Both the position numbers and the translations under genes were made by a program. A stretch of DNA of 64,000 bases from Leptospiraceae bacterium. Lineage in GTDB: Bacteria; Spirochaetota; Leptospiria; Leptospirales; Leptospiraceae. The stretch is taken from assembly GCA_017996175.1 (NCBI GenBank), contig JAGOHK010000002.1, positions 1-64,000 of the forward strand, in the 5' to 3' direction. The notes beneath the pieces were generated by a model. The model did no database searches and had not been told where the DNA came from. It saw nothing but the letters and a program-made list of their open reading frames with translations. Positions 51,342-59,707 of this stretch are shown in pieces (positions within the stretch are counted from its first letter, which is position 1; every line of letters starts with the position of its first letter).

Positions 51342-52566
51342 TTCTATAAAGTATCATTAAGTTTGATTTATCATTTCCCTTTAACACTCCGTAACCGTAT
51401 TTAAACGGAAGGCTTTTTGCATTTAATTTGAATTCACTTTGTAAGTCTAACTGATCAGGAACATTCGGAGTATTCTGTAATCTCGCTCTTGCGGTATATA
51501 CCCCGAAAACCCTAGAGTCCCATTTTGTTTTATCAAATGCCTTATACGGAATGGCAGAATCATCCTGAACAACTGTATCTGTTTTAGATAAAATAGTTTG
51601 AATAAATTTTTCGTACAGTGGGAGTTGTAAAACATATTCCGCTGACTTTAGGAGTAAATTAAGATTACCCTGACTTGCAAAGAATTTGCCCTCTGGTGTC
51701 TGTAAACCCGCTGAATTTTCATTGATGTACATTTTAAAAAAGACTAAATCACGACTATATTTTTCATTTGGTTTATGAAAATAAATTCTAACTGCTTCTA
51801 TTTTATCTGGATTTTTATCCGCCTTATGCGATTCTGTTTCTGGAATTAATTTTCCATTTTTATCAAGTTCTACTCTTTCCCAAAAATCTATTTCTAAACC
51901 AAGTCTTGTCATAAAAATTAAGAGCACAGGAGATGTTCCAGAAAAATGGGGATTTGCAAATTCTCTTTTCATTCTCTTACGCGTAAAATAATTTTGCGCT
52001 GCCATCTCGCCAACCATACTCTGAATGGAATTAAGTCCTGCTTTTAGTTGCTCAGGTGTTAGTGTATTGGGGTCTGTAAATTTTCCTGGTGGCTCAAGCC
52101 CAATCATTATATTGGAAATTGCATCTGGATAAAATGCATTTAGATTTACAAAATCAGCTCCACTTAGCGGATAAAGTGCAGTATTCGCAGAAGATTTTTC
52201 TGGCATAAACTCTTTTTTAAAAGGTTTTACTTTTTGCAGATAATCAGAATCAATTTTTGTCCAGTAAGAATTAATAGCTTTCGCGTAACCCTTGTAACTC
52301 GCAGACTGGGTAAGGTTTATAAATTGATTCTTTTCTTCTAAAGGAAGACCTGAAAGAAACAAAGATAAATCCCGCCAATAGGTACTTGATGGTTCGATTT
52401 TTACAAGTCTTTTGGTTGAATCAGAACTCGCGCAGGATAAAATCAAAAATGATAAAAAACTATAAAAAGTTATCTTAACAAAAACAGAACGATTCCTTTT
52501 ACTTTGAAAAGATTTTTTACCTAAAGATAACGTCTTAGAAATAAATAAATCTGAACTAATCACCAT
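51322..52566 (-). CDS. Predicted lipoprotein of unknown function
   Basis: Protein of 414 residues. A long basic N-region (about 28 residues) precedes a hydrophobic stretch and lipobox LILSC then ASS, so a lipoprotein is likely; the true start may be further downstream, but no other ATG lies before the hydrophobic stretch. The rest is soluble without a known domain. The final codons and stop lie in the AATTGTT tandem repeat. It is 22 bp downstream of the barrel-like gene in the same direction. Confidence 0.6.
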   Translation of the reverse strand: MVISSDLFISKTLSLGKKSFQSKRNRSVFVKITFYSFLSFLILSCASSDSTKRLVKIEPSSTYWRDLSLFLSGLPLEEKNQFINLTQSASYKGYAKAINSYWTKIDSDYLQKVKPFKKEFMPEKSSANTALYPLSGADFVNLNAFYPDAISNIMIGLEPPGKFTDPNTLTPEQLKAGLNSIQSMVGEMAAQNYFTRKRMKREFANPHFSGTSPVLLIFMTRLGLEIDFWERVELDKNGKLIPETESHKADKNPDKIEAVRIYFHKPNEKYSRDLVFFKMYINENSAGLQTPEGKFFASQGNLNLLLKSAEYVLQLPLYEKFIQTILSKTDTVVQDDSAIPYKAFDKTKWDSRVFGVYTARARLQNTPNVPDQLDLQSEFKLNAKSLPFKYGYGVLKGNDKSNLMILYRKLTINN

Positions 52567-52588
52567 AAATTTTCACTACCTATATTTT

Positions 52589-53497
52589 CTAGAAAGATAA
52601 TTCCAACCCAAGTGATGTCGCATATTCAGAAATTAAATGAGATGCAATAGGAAGTCTAAATACTCCAAAACTTGAATAGTAAAAATCTCTATTTGTATTA
52701 TTTTTAAAATTAAAAAAGAAACTCGAATTATAATATTCACTGCTCCGTCCTCTGAACGAAGCTGAAAATGAATTATTATTTGAAACACCAGCTATTGAAT
52801 CAATAGGTCGATTTTGAGAAGCGATATTATAATAATTGTGCCCTAAGTAAATAGAATATCTTTTGTATCGATCTAGATAAAATGTAAAACCTACTGTCGC
52901 ATAATCTTTATTAAACGCAGAAGCTACATCATAACGATAAGTATTTCGCATCAAACTGTCAGATAGATAGTTATATTTTATGTTAAAAATAAAATATTGT
53001 AATTCGACTGCAAGAGCCAATCTAACCCCCTCTGCTAAACTGGTTTCATGAATATAAGAACGGTTTGAATTATAAATTAAGTTTTGAATTACATTGTTCT
53101 GAGAAGGGAAAAAATTGATGTCATCAAATATATCAAACCGAGACGATTTGAAACTAGCTGAAAAATCTGAACTAGTTCGATAATACATATCCATAGTTTT
53201 GAAGGAAGGATCTATGCTTGTTCTTAAATCTTGAGTTTGATTCGAATTGTTTTGGGAATTGTTTCTGCCCTGCCGATTTAAAGAAAAATCCTTTCCTTGA
53301 TATTGGGGTTGAACAGAAACTATTCCTCTAGTATCTTCTTCTATGGACTTTAAAGGGATTATATCATTTTTCTTTTGAATATATTTTTGTTTATAATTTA
53401 TTGGAGTTACTGGAGCTAACACCAATATACCCATAAATCCAAGTCCAGACAAAATGGCTAATGAAAGTTTTATATTTAGAATTGTTGACCCGTACAT
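52589..53497 (-). CDS. Exported beta-rich protein of unknown function
   Basis: Protein of 302 residues with an N-terminal hydrophobic segment (SLAILSGLGFMGILVLAPV) and a Asn/Gln-rich linker (GRNNSQNNSNQTQD). The C-terminal half has amphipathic strands with many aromatic residues and ends SLGLELSF, the terminal Phe expected for outer-membrane barrels. No family recognised. Transcribed with the Lon-like gene upstream (38-bp gap). Confidence 0.55.
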   Translation of the reverse strand: MYGSTILNIKLSLAILSGLGFMGILVLAPVTPINYKQKYIQKKNDIIPLKSIEEDTRGIVSVQPQYQGKDFSLNRQGRNNSQNNSNQTQDLRTSIDPSFKTMDMYYRTSSDFSASFKSSRFDIFDDINFFPSQNNVIQNLIYNSNRSYIHETSLAEGVRLALAVELQYFIFNIKYNYLSDSLMRNTYRYDVASAFNKDYATVGFTFYLDRYKRYSIYLGHNYYNIASQNRPIDSIAGVSNNNSFSASFRGRSSEYYNSSFFFNFKNNTNRDFYYSSFGVFRLPIASHLISEYATSLGLELSF

Positions 53498-53535
53498 GAC
53501 GTTTAAGGGATTAGCTTAGTCAATCCAGAATAATT

Positions 53536-55293
53536 TTAAGAATCCTTTTCAACTTCTTTTTTCTTTTCTAATCTGTCTTCAATTCTGCGTAAAATGCTAT
53601 CGGGAGTATACTTTCCATCTTTTTCAATTTTACCCATCGGCATTTTTAAAATTTCTGGAACTACTTCAGTAACATGAGAAAAAGAAAAAATATTAAATTT
53701 ATTATCTTGAATAGCCTTTAAAATTTCAGAAGAAAGAACTAGGTCTTTCGCATTTGCTGTTGGTATATAAACAGAAAATACATCTTTTGGACTTCCTAAC
53801 AATCTTGAAATAGCAAACCATGCATCAACTTTTTGATTAATTGCTCCTACTGGCATAGTTTCTCCATATTGAGACATAGAGCCAGTGATCGCAATATTAC
53901 TTGGAATTTCATAGCCAGATAAAGCGGATAACGTTGCAATTAACTCCGCCACCGTCGCTGAATCCCCATCCACAATCGAATGGCTCTGTTCAAATAAAAT
54001 CGAAATGTCGACAGCAAATGCACTAAAATTAGCAAAAAGCCCTTTTAGATAAGACTGAAGAATAAATACTCCCTTATCATGCACATCTCCAGACAGGTTT
54101 ACTTCTCTTTCAATATTGATAAAGTTCCCACTTCCCATTAATGCACGGGAGGAGATAACACTAACTTGCCCATATTCTTGGTGTGTAGAATAGGGTGTAA
54201 AAATAGACAGACCATTGATACGACCTAGCCTCTTTCCACTAACGGTCATATTGTACATTCCATTCTTTAAATCTTCGTAGTATTTTTTCTTAGGAAGAGA
54301 ATCTCTTTTTTCTAAATTCAAAATAGCAGCTTCTATATCTGCATCAGTAATAGCTGCGCCCTTTACTTCTTTCTTAGATTTAGAAAGCACCATTGCTTCT
54401 TCGTAGATAGTTTTAATATCTGTTACGTTGAGAGAAAATTTGGATTTACTCTCGTTTAGTTTCAGAGCTTCTTCGAGCAAACGTTTCTTAGCCGCAAGAG
54501 AAGGAGCTGGGTACTCTTTAAGAGTAATTGCATCAATTAATCCAGAGAAACGAGAGATATTCTTTTTATTTAATTCTGCTTCGTATTCTAAATCAACTTT
54601 CATTTTGAAAACTTCATGGAGGTTATTATCTCTTTTTAAAAGTTGTTCATACAAATGCTCTTCCCCAATTAAAATTACTCGGACGTTAATCGGAAATTGA
54701 GGCAGAGTACGATCTAGAGATTGAAAGAAGTTTAATTCTGGTAGGTTAATAAAATCAATTTTTTCGGTTAGAAGGCAAGATTTTAGCAAATCATAAACTA
54801 CTGGCTCTTGCACTAACTTTGCAATTGGTAAAATCAAAAATCCGCCGGTTGCTTTTATCAAGTTTCCGGGATGGTATTTTTTTTCAGTTGGAATTCCTAC
54901 CAGACTCATCGTATTGGGTGTTGGATCATAAATGATTGGAGTAGTCTCCGCATCTGGATCGAACAAGGGAGTTAACCCTTCTTTGTATTCGGGATCTTCT
55001 ACGATTGAATTGCTTTTTCGAAAATAATAAAACTTTGGGAACTTATTTTTATTGGAATATTCTTTTTTTAGAAGGGAAGTTATACTACTCCGTTTTCCAG
55101 CCCCTTCATCTCCTGCAATAATGAAATGATGATAAAATTGCGGATTATCTAATGCCTGTCGAATTTGTTTCAAAGCTTCTACTTGGAAAATAAAGTAATC
55201 AGGGTGAAATTCTTTATCTTTCAGGTCTAATTTTGCGAAATCAGTGTCTTTTAAATCTACAGATACATCAGGCTTTGTCAGTTTTTTTAACAT
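53536..55293 (-). CDS. Lon-like (LonB-type) ATP-dependent protease
   Basis: Protein of 585 residues: AAA ATPase plus S16 protease, without the long Lon N-terminal domain. Walker A is AGDEGAGKRSS (Lys67); a Walker B-like LVQEPVVYDLL / FLILPIAKL follows. The protease dyad is Ser in IVDGDSATVAEL (about 443) and Lys in GAINQKVDAWF (about 486). Middle region (HLYEQLLKRD, VILIGEEHLYE) is like the archaeal-type or putative Lon-like family. Cytoplasmic or membrane-associated; the role is likely protein quality control. Confidence 0.85.
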   Translation of the reverse strand: MLKKLTKPDVSVDLKDTDFAKLDLKDKEFHPDYFIFQVEALKQIRQALDNPQFYHHFIIAGDEGAGKRSSITSLLKKEYSNKNKFPKFYYFRKSNSIVEDPEYKEGLTPLFDPDAETTPIIYDPTPNTMSLVGIPTEKKYHPGNLIKATGGFLILPIAKLVQEPVVYDLLKSCLLTEKIDFINLPELNFFQSLDRTLPQFPINVRVILIGEEHLYEQLLKRDNNLHEVFKMKVDLEYEAELNKKNISRFSGLIDAITLKEYPAPSLAAKKRLLEEALKLNESKSKFSLNVTDIKTIYEEAMVLSKSKKEVKGAAITDADIEAAILNLEKRDSLPKKKYYEDLKNGMYNMTVSGKRLGRINGLSIFTPYSTHQEYGQVSVISSRALMGSGNFINIEREVNLSGDVHDKGVFILQSYLKGLFANFSAFAVDISILFEQSHSIVDGDSATVAELIATLSALSGYEIPSNIAITGSMSQYGETMPVGAINQKVDAWFAISRLLGSPKDVFSVYIPTANAKDLVLSSEILKAIQDNKFNIFSFSHVTEVVPEILKMPMGKIEKDGKYTPDSILRRIEDRLEKKKEVEKDS

Positions 55294-55327
55294 ATCTACT
55301 ATTTTTTCAGTAGAGTCTTGTATGGCA

Positions 55328-55362
55328 ATTAGATATTATTTGTATACTCTGCCAATTTTGGC
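55328..55362 (-). promoter_or_regulatory. Candidate promoter and inverted repeat for the Lon-like gene
   Basis: Minus strand TTGGCA (55355-55350), 16 bp, TCTAAT (55333-55328), about 35 bp before the ATG at 55293. The -35 lies in the inverted repeat GCCAA/TTGGC (55351-55362), which could be an operator. Confidence 0.45.
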
Positions 55363-55516
55363 GATATCGATACCTTAACAATCAAATGTAACAGTGAGTT
55401 CTATTCAAGTTTTTTCCCCTTTCTTTGAAAAAAAGTTCCCTTTTTCCCGCACATTTTGCAAAACTTTGACCTAGTAAATTTAGATGAAAAAAAATGAATT
55501 ATACACTAAAAAATGA

Positions 55517-55553
55517 TAGCCATAAATATGGGCTACCTAATATAGTTGGCAGT
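55517..55553 (+). promoter_or_regulatory. Candidate operator/promoter of toxin-antitoxin module 3
   Basis: Inverted repeat TAGCCAT/ATGGGCTA (55517-55535, one bulged base) followed by a -10-like TATAGT (55541-55546) seven bases before the antitoxin ATG at 55554. No clear -35 and no Shine-Dalgarno. The arrangement again fits a nearly leaderless, autoregulated message, with less certainty than for modules 1 and 2. Confidence 0.4.
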
Positions 55554-55781
55554 ATGAAGACAACCATAGATATTACAGATAATCTACTAACTGAAGCAAA
55601 ACTCACCGCAAGCCAAGAAAATCGAACTTTACGGGAAATCATTGAAGCCTCTCTTCGCAAGTATTTAGCAGAGAAGAAAACAAAGTCAGATTTTGAGTTG
55701 AAGAATAAGAGTTTTAGTGGTTTAGGTTTGCAGGCAGGCGCTTCTCTAGACTGGTCTGATCTTTCCGAGAAAATCTACTAA
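55554..55781 (+). CDS. VapB-type antitoxin
   Basis: Antitoxin of 75 residues from ATG 55554; an in-frame ATG at 55494 would add 20 residues of untypical sequence. MKTTIDITDNLLTEAKLTAS followed by NRTLREIIEASLRKYLAEKK is a ribbon-helix-helix/MetJ-Arc-like fold. The C-terminus (LDWSDLSEKIY) is the toxin-binding tail. It is 4 bp upstream of the PIN toxin. Confidence 0.85.
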   Translation: MKTTIDITDNLLTEAKLTASQENRTLREIIEASLRKYLAEKKTKSDFELKNKSFSGLGLQAGASLDWSDLSEKIY

Positions 55782-55785
55782 AGCT

Positions 55786-56229
55786 ATGATTGCATTTGAC
55801 ACTAACATTTTAGTTTACGCTCATCGAAAAGACAGTCCCTTTCATGAGAAGGCATATTCTCTTTTAAAAGAGACCGCTGAATCAAAAACTTCCTGGGCGA
55901 TTCCTTTTCCTTGTATCCATGAGTTTTATGCAATCGTAACACATACTAAGATATTCAACCCACCCACTCCCATTGAATCAGCTCTAGAGCAACTGGAGGC
56001 TTGGTTAGAGAGTCCAAGCTTGCAATTAATTGGGGAAATTTCTCAGGATTATGTCAAACTACTCAAGTCGAAATTAGTTAACGGGAGATTGCAAGGACCA
56101 AAAATCCATGATGCGCGAATCGTTTCCATTTGTATTCAAAATGGAGTTAGCTTACTCTATTCATCTGATAGGGATTTTAATAAAATTACCGGTTTAAAGA
56201 TTCAAAATCCACTTATTGCCGTTCAATAA
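55786..56229 (+). CDS. PIN-domain toxin (VapC-like RNase)
   Basis: Toxin of 147 residues. Acidic residues: MIAFDTNILVYAHRKDS (first Asp), Glu in PCIHEFYAIVT, Asp in KIHDARIVSICI and final SSDRDFNKIT. The first motif, DTNILVYAHR, and length match the VapC subgroup with a long helical insertion. Its 3' end overlaps the convergent membrane-protein gene by 17 bp. Confidence 0.88.
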   Translation: MIAFDTNILVYAHRKDSPFHEKAYSLLKETAESKTSWAIPFPCIHEFYAIVTHTKIFNPPTPIESALEQLEAWLESPSLQLIGEISQDYVKLLKSKLVNGRLQGPKIHDARIVSICIQNGVSLLYSSDRDFNKITGLKIQNPLIAVQ

Positions 56230-56761
56230 TATTCACCGCCCCAAGCGTAATATTCACCTTTATTGTAATTGCCTTTTCATTGTCACTGTACGCGCGCGTT
56301 TTGTATACGTTCTTGAAAAACGGGATAAACCGAAGACCATTTGGAAGAGTTACTACTCCGAGAGTTGGATAAATTAGAACTCTAACAGGAACATCTCCTC
56401 TTATATAAATATTACTTTTAGCCAGAAATGTATTGGTTTCAATAAAAGTATTTCCGTTGCCAACCGGTATTCCAGTAAAGTCATTCTCTCCTATTCCCAA
56501 AAAGACATTATAGGTATCAGATATTTCCTCTGAGGTTGCCGGGGAAATAGCAGGTCCTTTTCCTACGATTGTATTACTCTTTGGGTCGCTTCCAAATCTA
56601 AGTTCACTGAACATCATTTGAACACCTACCAGAATGATTAGAAATACTCCGACCGGTTTGTAAACGACTGAATTTAACTTAAAGAAATAACGAAGGAAAA
56701 AAAACATTCCAACGCCAAAAAGTATAATCCCGATTATGGTTGGCGCAATTGATAGATTCAT
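56213..56761 (-). CDS. Membrane protein, possibly LiaF-like
   Basis: Protein of 182 residues with two membrane helices (residues ~6-25 and ~38-52) and a C-terminal domain of beta strands (TFLAKSNIYIRGDVPVRVLI, ITIKVNITLGAVNIIE). The layout is reminiscent of LiaF/DUF2154 envelope-stress proteins, but the match is weak. It ends inside the toxin gene on the other strand. Confidence 0.55.
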   Translation of the reverse strand: MNLSIAPTIIGIILFGVGMFFFLRYFFKLNSVVYKPVGVFLIILVGVQMMFSELRFGSDPKSNTIVGKGPAISPATSEEISDTYNVFLGIGENDFTGIPVGNGNTFIETNTFLAKSNIYIRGDVPVRVLIYPTLGVVTLPNGLRFIPFFKNVYKTRAYSDNEKAITIKVNITLGAVNIIERQ

Positions 56762-56802
56762 AAACTTTGTCCGATCCTAATTACTCTATCGGCTAAATTT
56801 TG

Positions 56803-56837
56803 AAGATTACCACCGATGGACACCGATGAACACCGAT
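56803..56837 (+). repeat. ACCACCGAT-type intergenic repeat, copy B
   Basis: AAGATT ACCACCGAT GGACACCGAT GAACACCGAT. It lies 60 bp downstream of the small lipoprotein gene and is in opposite orientation to copy C on the other side of that gene. Confidence 0.85.
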
Positions 56838-56898
56838 ATTTTTTGTTTTTTGACATTTTATTCTAGTTGTAGATTACGCTTTTGCAAGTGTTATTTCT

Positions 56899-57219
56899 TC
56901 ATCTAATACATCGGACGAGTGCCGTTTTGGTTTTTGATTTAGAATGAATGGAACTAGTCATTGTGTCAAAAACAAATGCTTTCTCATTTTTTTCTTCCTG
57001 TGAAGTCCAATAAAAAAATGGATAATCAACTTTCCAAAACTCTCTAATCTTTCTTAGCCTATTCTCTTTTACCCATTCTTCGTTTGAGGCTAACCTCATA
57101 CCAATACTCTCACAATGCGCTTTCGCATCAGCCCAATCCTTTCTACCTAAATTCCCACTCCAATTCTCGGGATCGCAAGAATAAAGGAAAAACAAAATCA
57201 CAATCATTAGATACCTCAT
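56899..57219 (-). CDS. Small lipoprotein with DUF1566/sulfatase-modifying-like domain
   Basis: Protein of 106 residues. Very short signal peptide with lipobox FLYSC (Cys about residue 15). The mature part 'DWADAKAHCESIGMRLASNEEW', (pieces: DWADAKAHCESIG, MRLASNEEW), FFYWTSQE and a final TALVRCIR match the C-type-lectin-like DUF1566/FGE-sulfatase fold in mini form, with one probable disulfide. Its ATG is the last ATG of repeat copy C, with no ribosome site. The gene is bracketed by inverted copies B and C. Confidence 0.65.
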   Translation of the reverse strand: MRYLMIVILFFLYSCDPENWSGNLGRKDWADAKAHCESIGMRLASNEEWVKENRLRKIREFWKVDYPFFYWTSQEEKNEKAFVFDTMTSSIHSKSKTKTALVRCIR

Positions 57220-57252
57220 CGGTGTCCTCGGTGTTCATCGGTGGTATTCTTT
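57218..57252 (-). repeat. ACCACCGAT-type intergenic repeat, copy C
   Basis: Minus strand: TTAAAGAAT ACCACCGAT GAACACCGAG GACACCGAT. It overlaps the aminotransferase stop (TTAA edge, 57251-57253) and the lipoprotein start (ATG at 57219-57217), the same placement as copy A. Confidence 0.85.
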
Positions 57253-58384
57253 AAGATCCCAACAACGCCACTACTCTATCCAATTGCTCAAATGAATTGT
57301 AAATATGAGGAGCCAATCGGACTCGTCCGAGGCGAACCGCAGAAATGACTTTATTATCCCGCAGATGTTTCACCAAGTTGCTTGAGTCTACTCCTGGTTT
57401 TGCGCAAGCAAGAATTCCTGTTCTACGTTCAGGGAATGAATCAGAATAAATTTGAAATCCTTTTTTACGAAGTCCATCGGCAAGGTATTCTTTTAATTCG
57501 TAAATTCGTGCTTGGACAGTTGGAAATCCAATTTCAGAAAGCATTTCCAAAGTTGATTTCCAGTAAACCCAGTCAGTAAAATTTCCAGTCGAATACTCGA
57601 ATCTATCCGCACCAGGTTTGATTTCACTTTTATAGGGAAGGTATTCGTCTGCATTTACTACAGAGTTTTGTCCTTTGAAGATTGTCTTCATAGTGGCTAA
57701 TTTGTCTTTTGCGACGTAGATTCCACCTAGTCCAAGTGGACCGAGTAACCATTTCCAAGCAGGAAACGCCATGTACGAAATATTCATTTTGCGAACATCG
57801 ACTTCTAGTAATCCAACTCCCTGCGCGCCATCCAAAATAAATTCAATACTTTTTTCTTTGCAGATCTGCCCAATTTCTGTCACTGGTAATGGCATACCCG
57901 TACACCAGTGAACTAACGAAAGGGAAATCACTTTTGTATTGGAAGAAATAGCAGACTTAACATTTTCTAAAAACTGACTCGGAGTATCTGCCATCGGGAC
58001 AAATCGGAGTTTAACGCCCTTCTCTTCCCAATGCTGAAACGGATAGACATTACTCGGATATTCATTCTCCAAAAGTAAAATTTCATCTCCATCATGCAAA
58101 TTTAATCCATGCGAAATAAAATTAATTCCTTCCGAAGTGTTGTGGATAATACCGATTTCCTCTCTATCACAATTCAAAAGCCCAGATAGAATTTCCTCAA
58201 TGCGATATTTAACCGTCGGATATTTTTCGGCTTCATTGAATACACCTTTTTTGGAATATGCTTCCAGATAGCGCATAACGTTCTGAATGGTTGTATTTCC
58301 AACGGGTGTTGTTCCGCAGTTATTGAGCCATATAAGTTCCTGATTTACAGGGTAATTGTCGTAGTATTGATTCCAGTTTGTCAT
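57251..58384 (-). CDS. Class V aminotransferase (isopenicillin-N-epimerase/cysteine-desulfurase-like)
   Basis: PLP fold-type I enzyme of 377 residues. PLP-lysine about residue 211 in FPAWKWLLGPLGLGG; cofactor motifs ILDGAQGVGLLEVDV (Asp under the pyridine ring) and HNTSEGINFISHGL. The W at AWKW instead of the HK of NifS/SufS places it in the EgtE/CsdB-like or kynureninase-like side group. Substrate unknown. Its stop codon is at the edge of repeat copy C, and it may be co-transcribed with the small lipoprotein. Confidence 0.85.
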   Translation of the reverse strand: MTNWNQYYDNYPVNQELIWLNNCGTTPVGNTTIQNVMRYLEAYSKKGVFNEAEKYPTVKYRIEEILSGLLNCDREEIGIIHNTSEGINFISHGLNLHDGDEILLLENEYPSNVYPFQHWEEKGVKLRFVPMADTPSQFLENVKSAISSNTKVISLSLVHWCTGMPLPVTEIGQICKEKSIEFILDGAQGVGLLEVDVRKMNISYMAFPAWKWLLGPLGLGGIYVAKDKLATMKTIFKGQNSVVNADEYLPYKSEIKPGADRFEYSTGNFTDWVYWKSTLEMLSEIGFPTVQARIYELKEYLADGLRKKGFQIYSDSFPERRTGILACAKPGVDSSNLVKHLRDNKVISAVRLGRVRLAPHIYNSFEQLDRVVALLGS

Positions 58385-58413
58385 AAATATTTATTGTGGG
58401 CTTTGTAAAAACA

Positions 58414-58442
58414 TTTAAAGATTACCACCGATGAACACCGAT
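58414..58442 (+). repeat. ACCACCGAT-type intergenic repeat, copy D
   Basis: TTTAAAGATT ACCACCGAT GAACACCGAT, between the ferritin-like gene and the start of the aminotransferase gene; it lies about 30 bp upstream of the aminotransferase ATG in inverted orientation relative to it. Confidence 0.85.
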
Positions 58443-58519
58443 AAAGGGTTGTTAAAGCCATTCGTGGTAAATTCTATTATCTTTGCTTTTACGCAGTCCC
58501 GATCTTAGAAGAATAACGA

Positions 58520-59059
58520 TTATTTGCCACTTGCCAGTGCTTCATCTTCCCAATAGTATTTTGTTTTATCCGATTGTTGCAGAAATAAATACTGAGACTC
58601 TACCATGATACGATCTTCTTCTTTGATGAAGGCTAGTTTGTTAAAAAAACGTTTAATAGCAGGGTCATTGAATTTGTCTTTCATCTTATTAGAAAAATCT
58701 CGCGCGTCTTCTGAAACTCGAAGAGCATGTTGAACGGCATCTAGATCATCTTTATAATTAATAACTGTATTACGATCAATTTTTCTCATTAGCTTAGAAA
58801 GATGAGTCTTGTCAAATTTATGAATTGCAGATAATTGTTTAAGATTAGGAAACTCAACCCCGCCACTTAAATCATTGTACATATCCTGTATAAGTTTGAT
58901 ATGCTCTTCTACATCTTCCGCTAACTCTTGAAATAATTCTTTTACTGATTCTGTTTTCACTTTATCGTAAGTTTTTAAATAAAAATCAAAACAATCTTTT
59001 TCGTGTTGAATGGCGGATGCAACTGCTTCGAGCAGTGTTGTATTTTTTATCGAATTCAT
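58520..59059 (-). CDS. Ferritin-like/rubrerythrin-type diiron protein
   Basis: Four-helix-bundle protein of 179 residues. Iron ligands appear in ASAIQHEKDCFDFY (Glu on helix A) and LAEDVEEHIKLIQ (ExxH on helix B), with a second set in HALRVSEDARDF and FIKEEDRIMVESQY. There is no rubredoxin domain at the end. Such proteins act in peroxide defence or iron handling. Single gene between repeats D and the Uma2 remnant. Confidence 0.8.
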   Translation of the reverse strand: MNSIKNTTLLEAVASAIQHEKDCFDFYLKTYDKVKTESVKELFQELAEDVEEHIKLIQDMYNDLSGGVEFPNLKQLSAIHKFDKTHLSKLMRKIDRNTVINYKDDLDAVQHALRVSEDARDFSNKMKDKFNDPAIKRFFNKLAFIKEEDRIMVESQYLFLQQSDKTKYYWEDEALASGK

Positions 59060-59142
59060 AAAACTCTCCCTAGTAGTTTTTAGTTTAGTTCCAAGAGAGT
59101 TTTAATTGCAATTGTTTTTTTGAAAAAAAAGGATTTTGAGAG

Positions 59143-59400
59143 TTAGGTATTTTTAAGGGAAATCTGTTTTCCAAAAACAGGGATTTCACTTTGAAAATCA
59201 AAACTTTTTTTATCTAGATAATTTCCATTTTGCGGATTGGTATAAACTTCTACTTTTTTATTAGTAACATCTACGATCCAGTATTCTTCCACATTCCCTT
59301 TGGAGTAAGCCTTTGCTTTTTCTCGGTCATAGTTCAAAGAGGAAATAGAAATTTCGACTATTAACCTTGCCGTTTCTGGTTTCTGACATCTTAGTGAGTT
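59143..59400 (-). pseudogene. Truncated Uma2/DUF820-family endonuclease-like remnant
   Basis: The open frame on the minus strand from 59400 to 59143 encodes about 85 residues. It includes ETARLIVEISISSLNYDREK and KGNVEEYWIVDVTNKKVEVY, the middle and C-terminal motifs of Uma2 proteins (normally ~190 residues). There is no ATG; the best start is an in-frame TTG at 59337. The frame is blocked by TAA at 59401-59403, and the N-terminal half is missing, so the gene is most likely dead. Confidence 0.7.
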
Positions 59401-59481
59401 TTACTTCAGGCAATTCTAAAATGGAACTTTACATAATCTCAAAATAGGCTAGATTTTATAATTGTCAACTAGAAACACGAA

Positions 59482-59606
59482 TTAAAGACTACCACCGATT
59501 AACACAGATAAAAGAACGATGAAAAATACGATAAAAGATGATGTGAACTCATTACTATCGAATCTGTTATCGGTGGTCTCGGTGTTCATCGGTGGTAATC
59601 TTTAAA
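59482..59606. repeat. Repeat copies E and F as an inverted pair, MITE-like 125-bp unit
   Basis: Copy E (59482-59509, plus: TTAAAGACT ACCACCGAT TAACACAGAT) and copy F (59569-59606, minus: TTTAAAGATT ACCACCGAT GAACACCGAG ACCACCGAT) face each other around 59 bp of AT-rich DNA. The whole lies between the Uma2 remnant and the terC-like gene. No open frame inside. Palindromic ends with TTTAAAGA suggest a non-autonomous mobile unit or a folded RNA. Confidence 0.65.
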
Positions 59607-59707
59607 AATTTTTTCTTATTTGTGAAAGACTGAGCGAAATTGAACGACAAAATTTCTTATTGTAAAAAGCCTTACTCTGAATTAATTTGGAATTAAAGAG
59701 AGGTAGT

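Noticed and set aside
56803-59606. CRISPR-like array of ACCACCGAT repeats
   Set aside because: Copies are dispersed, vary in unit number, occur in both orientations and lack regular spacers and cas genes.
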